This document shows positions 14,648 through 17,931 of a stretch of DNA of 17,931 bases, one piece after another. Within the stretch, counting starts at the first letter, position 1. Each line of letters opens with the position of its first letter. The stretch is from the NCBI GenBank assembly GCA_041908065.1, contig JAYRGC010000065.1, forward strand, positions 1-17,931. Reading direction: 5' to 3'. Source of the DNA: JAYRGC01 sp041908065. GTDB lineage: Bacteria; Pseudomonadota; Alphaproteobacteria; UBA9219. The notes beneath the pieces were generated by a model. It did not search any database and had not been told where the DNA came from. It saw only the letters and a list, made by a program, of their open reading frames with translations. The translations under genes were made by a program, and so were the position numbers.

Positions 14648-14733
14648 GCGGGCGTGGCGGAACTGGTAGACGCGCTGGATTTAGGTTCCAGTGACCTAGT
14701 GTCGTATGGGTTCAACTCCCTTCGCCCGCACCA
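14648..14733 (+). tRNA. tRNA-Leu (anticodon UAG)
   Basis: Acceptor stem GCGGGCG pairs with CGCCCGC, discriminator A, and CCA is encoded (14731-14733). The anticodon arm is CTGGA-TTTAGGT-TCCAG, with anticodon TAG reading CUN codons. A class II variable arm folds as GAC-CTAGT-GTC, as expected for Leu. The T-loop is TTCAACT. One oddity is the T-stem (14706-14710 with 14718-14722), which has a U-U mismatch at its second pair; the other pairs are intact. tig follows 64 bases downstream, an arrangement found in other alphaproteobacteria. Confidence 0.95.
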
Positions 14734-14797
14734 CAAAAGCTGCAGTGCGTAATTGAGTGGAAAGCTGCCGAAACCATTGATCATCAGGATGGAGAAA

Positions 14798-16138
14798 ATG
14801 AGCGATATACAGGTTGCTGAAACTATGAACGAGGGCTTGAAGCGCGAGTTTTCGGTCTCGATACCCCGCGCCGCGATCGATTCCGCCGTGGATGCCAAGC
14901 TGGACGAAATAGGCCGCTCGGTTCACATCAACGGTTTCCGCCCGGGCAAGATCCCGCCCAAAAGCCTGTTGAAGCAGCGTTTTGGGGCTAGCGCGTCCTC
15001 AGAGGTTATCGAAAAATCCATCAATGACGCCGTTTCGGAAATAGTGACAGAACGCAAGCTGCATCCTGTCGCCCCGCCCACGGTCAAGGATTTGCAATTC
15101 GCCGACACCAAGGATTTGGGATTCCGCGTTTTTCTGGAAATTTTCCCAGAAATAAAGGTGCGCGATTTTTCCTCGCTGTCGTGCGAACGCACCGAGGTTG
15201 AAGTCGAAGATCATCTGGTGGAAGAAAAGCTCGCCGCCTTGGCCAAGCACGCCGGAACGCTAGGCGATTTGCCGGAAGCCCGTCCCTCCCGCATGGGCGA
15301 CGTGGTGGAGATGTCGTTCACCTGCTCCATCGACGGCAAGGACGCGAAGGAACTGGCCACCGAGGACATGAGCGTCGAGCTAGGCTCGGGAGAAATGCTG
15401 GATAGCTTCGAAGAACAGCTGGTGGGCGTCAAGGGCGGCGACGTCAAGGAAGTCGCCATCAAGTTCCCCGAAACCCATCGGGATCAGAACATGCGGGGAA
15501 AAACCGGCGTGTTTTCCGTCAAGGTCAAGGCGGTAAAGGTCAAGGTTCCCCACGCCATTGACGAAGATCTGGCCAAGAAATACCGGATGCCTTCTCTGGA
15601 AGCGATGAAGAAGGAGATGGCGAACGACTTGAAGTCGGAATATTCCCGCGTATCGGAATCGATACTCAAGCGCAGGCTGTTCGATCAGCTTTGCGATTCC
15701 TACGATTTCCAATTGCCGCAGACTTTGGTGGACGGAGAGTTCAACTCCATCTGGAGCGGCGTTCAGGACATGTGGAAAAAGAACGGCATGTCGTCGGAGG
15801 ATTCCGGCAAAAGCGAAGAGCAGCTGCGTAAGGAATACCGCCAGATAGCCGAGAGACGCATCCGTCTTTCCCTGATTTTCGGCAGAATCGTCGAAGACAA
15901 CAAGATCGAGGTGAAGCGCGACGAGCTGATGGACGCCATCAAGGATCGCGCCAAGCGGTTCGGGATGGACGCCGAAAGCATCGCCAAGCACTACTTCAAG
16001 CGCGAAGACATGATGCGCCAGCTCAGCATGGAAATACTGGAATCCAAGGTGGTTTCCTTCATCCTGACCAAGGCGAAAGTCTCGGAAAAGAAGGTCAAGG
16101 CCAGCGAGTTGATGGAAATGGCCGAAGCCATAGATTAA
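14798..16138 (+). CDS. tig: Trigger factor
   Basis: Ribosome-bound chaperone with peptidyl-prolyl isomerase activity that meets nascent chains at the exit tunnel. The 446-residue protein has the ribosome-binding domain with signature GFRPGKIP (46-53), an FKBP-like PPIase domain (about 150-235), and a long helical C-terminal domain. Start candidates are TTG at 14753, ATG at 14789 and ATG at 14798. I prefer 14798: AGGA lies 8 bases upstream and the protein then begins MSDIQVAETMNEGLKREF, the family pattern. The frequent downstream partner clpP is absent; an RNA methyltransferase gene follows in 33 bases. Confidence 0.96.
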   Translation: MSDIQVAETMNEGLKREFSVSIPRAAIDSAVDAKLDEIGRSVHINGFRPGKIPPKSLLKQRFGASASSEVIEKSINDAVSEIVTERKLHPVAPPTVKDLQFADTKDLGFRVFLEIFPEIKVRDFSSLSCERTEVEVEDHLVEEKLAALAKHAGTLGDLPEARPSRMGDVVEMSFTCSIDGKDAKELATEDMSVELGSGEMLDSFEEQLVGVKGGDVKEVAIKFPETHRDQNMRGKTGVFSVKVKAVKVKVPHAIDEDLAKKYRMPSLEAMKKEMANDLKSEYSRVSESILKRRLFDQLCDSYDFQLPQTLVDGEFNSIWSGVQDMWKKNGMSSEDSGKSEEQLRKEYRQIAERRIRLSLIFGRIVEDNKIEVKRDELMDAIKDRAKRFGMDAESIAKHYFKREDMMRQLSMEILESKVVSFILTKAKVSEKKVKASELMEMAEAID

Positions 16139-16171
16139 GGGCAGATGCCTTCCAGAGCAGGAATTAAGCCG

Positions 16172-16657
16172 ATGCGAGGATATTTCGGGGTCGGAGTGGA
16201 AGGCATCAGCAAGTCCTTCAATCTCGGCAATCTGGTGCGGACTTCGCACGCCTTCGGAGCCAGCTTTTTCTTCACAGTAAACTCGTTCGTGAACCGCCGC
16301 GAAGTGATGACTTCCGACACTTCGCACGCCGAAGTTCATATGCCGTTTTACGAGTATTCCGGCGTCGAGGCGATGGATTTGCCCCGCGACTGCTCGCTCG
16401 TCGGAGTGGAGCTTACCGACGACGCCGTAGACCTTCCCTCGTTTCGCCATCCCCTGCGCGCCGCCTATGTTTTAGGACCGGAAAAGGGCAGCCTTTCGCC
16501 GGAAATGATCGCGCGTTGCCGCCATGTGGTGAAAATCCCCACCAAGTTCTGCGTCAACGTCGGCGTGGCCGGAGCCATCACTATATACGACCGCATGATC
16601 AGCCTCGGCTCCTTCGCGGAAAGGCCGGTTCGCGCAGGCGGAACCTGCGGGGTTTAA
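16172..16657 (+). CDS. SpoU/TrmH-family RNA methyltransferase
   Basis: Member of the SPOUT class that uses S-adenosylmethionine to methylate RNA, usually a ribose 2'-hydroxyl in tRNA or rRNA. The 161-residue protein is essentially only the trefoil-knot catalytic domain. Motif 1 is NLGNLVRTSHAFGA (17-30), motif 2 AYVLGPEKGSLSPE (98-111) and motif 3 VNVGVAGAITIYDR (128-141). It lacks an N-terminal RNA-binding extension, as in small TrmL-like enzymes. The start at 16172 has AGGA 9 bases upstream; ATG at 16145 is an alternative, preceded by AAGGG. The target RNA cannot be told from sequence. It probably shares a transcript with tig. A GC-rich hairpin (16633-16649) overlaps its 3' end. Confidence 0.9.
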   Translation: MRGYFGVGVEGISKSFNLGNLVRTSHAFGASFFFTVNSFVNRREVMTSDTSHAEVHMPFYEYSGVEAMDLPRDCSLVGVELTDDAVDLPSFRHPLRAAYVLGPEKGSLSPEMIARCRHVVKIPTKFCVNVGVAGAITIYDRMISLGSFAERPVRAGGTCGV

Positions 16658-16756
16658 CCTCGCGCCGTTTTGTGTTCTTATACGCTGGTCAGCCCCGAAT
16701 CTGTCCGAGGCCGTGCAGAACAGCCGCAGCGCAACCATCAGACCGGAGAAATTCCC

Positions 16757-17725
16757 ATGTCGCAGAGAAAGAAAATCGCCCTCGTCGGAGCCGGACAAAT
16801 CGGCGGAACGCTGGCTTTGCTGGCGGGAATCAAGGAACTCGGCGATGTCGTGCTTTTGGACGTCGCCGAAGGCGTTCCCGAAGGCAAGGCTTTGGATTTA
16901 TGCCAAACGGCTCCGGTCGAAGGCTTTAACGCCAAGCTGTCCGGCGGAACCGATTATTCCCTGATGGCCGGGGCCGACGTGGTTATCGTAACCGCCGGAG
17001 TCCCTCGCAAGCCAGGGATGAGCCGCGACGATCTGATCGGCATCAACACCGGAGTCATAAAGGCCGTGGGCGAAAATATCCGCCAGCACGCCCCTCATGC
17101 GTTCGTGATCGTCGTCACCAATCCGCTCGACGTGATGGTGTGGGTGATGCAGCAAACGACAGGATTTCCGGCCTCGCGCGTCGTCGGCATGGCCGGAGTT
17201 TTGGACAGCGCGCGTTTCCGCGCCTTTTTGGCGATGGAATTCAACGTCTCGGTCGAGGACGTCTACGCCTGCGTCATGGGCGGCCACGGCGACAGCATGG
17301 TTCCTCTGGCTCGTTATTCGACAGTCGCCGGAATTCCGTTGCCGGATTTGATAAAGATGGGTTGGACGACCCAAGAAAAGCTCGACGCCATCGTTCAACG
17401 CACCCGCGACGGCGGCGCGGAGATCGTCAAGCTGCTGAAAACCGGATCGGCGTTTTACGCTCCCGCCGCTTCGGCCATCGAAATGGCGGAAAGCTATCTG
17501 AAAGACAAAAAGCGCATCCTGCCATGCGCCGCGTATCTTGACGGCCAATACGGCGTGCGCGGCATGTATGTCGGCGTGCCGGTCGTGATCGGTCGAGGAG
17601 GTGTGGAGCGCGTGATCGAGATGCAGCTAAACGCCGAGGAAAAGGCGATGTTCGACGCCTCGGTCAAGGCGGTGCGCGACCTGATGGAAGTGACCAAGCC
17701 GCTGTTGGCGAAAACTGCGGCCTAA
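16757..17725 (+). CDS. mdh: Malate dehydrogenase (NAD, LDH-like type)
   Basis: TCA-cycle enzyme oxidising malate to oxaloacetate with NAD. The 322-residue protein has the Rossmann motif GAGQIG (11-16) and Asp35 for NAD preference. The substrate loop VPRKPGMSR (82-90) has Arg84 and Arg90; Arg at that place favours malate over lactate. Also present are TNPLDVM (121-127), Asp150 and Arg153, and catalytic His177 in GGHGDSMVPL. The start at 16757 follows GGAG at 8 bases; an in-frame ATG 87 bases upstream lacks family similarity. In many alphaproteobacteria sucCD follows mdh; here a hairpin and repeats follow within the window. Confidence 0.97.
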   Translation: MSQRKKIALVGAGQIGGTLALLAGIKELGDVVLLDVAEGVPEGKALDLCQTAPVEGFNAKLSGGTDYSLMAGADVVIVTAGVPRKPGMSRDDLIGINTGVIKAVGENIRQHAPHAFVIVVTNPLDVMVWVMQQTTGFPASRVVGMAGVLDSARFRAFLAMEFNVSVEDVYACVMGGHGDSMVPLARYSTVAGIPLPDLIKMGWTTQEKLDAIVQRTRDGGAEIVKLLKTGSAFYAPAASAIEMAESYLKDKKRILPCAAYLDGQYGVRGMYVGVPVVIGRGGVERVIEMQLNAEEKAMFDASVKAVRDLMEVTKPLLAKTAA

Positions 17726-17739
17726 GATTTGAGAAAAAC

Positions 17740-17759
17740 GGGGGGGTATTGCCTCCCCC
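17740..17759 (-). terminator. Hairpin after mdh; U-tract only on the minus strand
   Basis: Seven G residues pair with CTCCCCC (one G-U pair) around the loop TATTGC. On the plus strand AAAA follows, not a U-tract. On the minus strand the stem is followed by GTTTTT, the form of an intrinsic terminator. It therefore better suits a minus-strand transcript entering from the right of the window, though it may also stop or protect the mdh mRNA. Confidence 0.5.
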
Positions 17760-17782
17760 AAAATGCCGTCACCTGCCCTGTC

Positions 17783-17880
17783 ACAGCCAAAGGCTGTTGT
17801 TACTAAGCATACGGCCAAAGGCTGTCTTGTTGAGCATACGGCCAAAGGCCGTCTTGTTAAGTATACGGCCAAAGGCCGTC
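17783..17880. repeat. Tandem hairpin repeats at about 27-bp steps
   Basis: Four hairpins with the form ACRGCC-AAA-GGCYGT start at 17783, 17811, 17838 and 17865. The middle two full units (17807-17833, 17834-17860) are 27 bp and differ at only two positions. The first hairpin has ACAGCC with GGCTGT and the last two ACGGCC with GGCCGT, a compensated base change; the second has a G-U intermediate. The fourth leads straight into the family B element. The hairpin is the same one found in the outermost arm of that element, so this looks like stepwise duplication of the arm. Confidence 0.75.
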
Positions 17881-17931
17881 ATTGCGAGCGTCGCCCTTGC
17901 GACGCGAAGCAATCCAGAGTCATGGATCAAC
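17861..17931. repeat. Family B palindromic element, left half, cut by the window end
   Basis: From GGCCAAAGGCCGTCATTGCG onward the sequence matches 6535-6596 almost base for base. It includes the short arm GCGTCGC-CCTT-GCGACGC and the start of the central arm GAAGCAATCCAG with loop bases GTCATGG and CAAC. Visible differences lie only around the loop (AGTCATGGATCAAC against CGTCATGGAGCAAC). The right half should lie beyond base 17931. Confidence 0.8.

Noticed and set aside
14503..14898. Minus-strand open frame of 131 codons across the tRNA-Leu gene
   Set aside because: It runs antisense through the tRNA and into the start of tig and has no family resemblance.
16633..16649. Hairpin CGCAGG-CGGAA-CCTGCG at the end of the RNA methyltransferase gene as terminator
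   Set aside because: It is real as a stem but overlaps the coding end and lacks a U-tract, and transcription may well continue into mdh. Not enough to call a terminator.
17783..17880. Possible CRISPR array because of regular 27-bp spacing
   Set aside because: Units are directly adjacent with no unique spacers, and each unit is itself a hairpin. No cas genes are present.

Overview
The window looks like chromosomal DNA of an alphaproteobacterium, roughly 55-60% GC by eye. I base this on the protein sequences (trigger factor directly downstream of a tRNA-Leu gene, an LDH-like malate dehydrogenase, an RNase III with GDRVL in its signature, a ccoNOQP cbb3 oxidase operon) and not on any marker search. 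Isoleucine is often encoded by ATA (16 of 37 Ile codons in lpxD), which is high for this base composition. I cannot place the organism below class level.

Layout from left to right. 1-258: intergenic structured DNA, a 167-bp element with an 18-bp outer stem and three hairpin arms, then a block of small hairpins. 259-1665 (-): leuC. 1666-1966: a second cluster of modular hairpins. 1967-3391 (-): phosphomannomutase/phosphoglucomutase, divergent from argH (3532-4953, +). 5006-6429 (-): lepB-rnc with an ATGA overlap, convergent with argH. 6430-6776: a 166-bp palindromic element and repeat remnants. 6777-9399 (-): an outer-membrane factor plus a membrane fusion protein of a tripartite efflux system, without the inner-membrane pump. 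9400-9700: a related palindromic element between divergent genes. 9701-10810 (+): lpxD. 10811-11015: repeat remnants between convergent genes. 11016-14368 (-): ccoNOQP, including the small ccoQ. 14648-14733 (+): tRNA-Leu(UAG). 14798-17725 (+): tig, a SpoU-type RNA methyltransferase and mdh. 17726-17931: a hairpin, tandem 27-bp hairpin repeats, and the left half of another copy of the palindromic element, cut by the window end.

The proteins are core metabolism and envelope functions: leucine and arginine biosynthesis, sugar-phosphate interconversion, lipid A assembly, protein export and folding, RNA processing, microaerobic respiration and the TCA cycle. They do not form one system. I see no defence system, prophage, transposase or CRISPR array.

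The striking content is intergenic. Two repeat families occur, both built of modular hairpins. Within each family the closing stems differ between copies but still pair, while cores or apical loops stay constant. Three elements (1-167, 6522-6687, 9498-9622) share one plan: an outer stem enclosing three arms. This is the best candidate here for something undescribed. The repeats lie where expected gene neighbours are missing (the RND pump gene, era, leuD), which hints at repeat-associated rearrangement.
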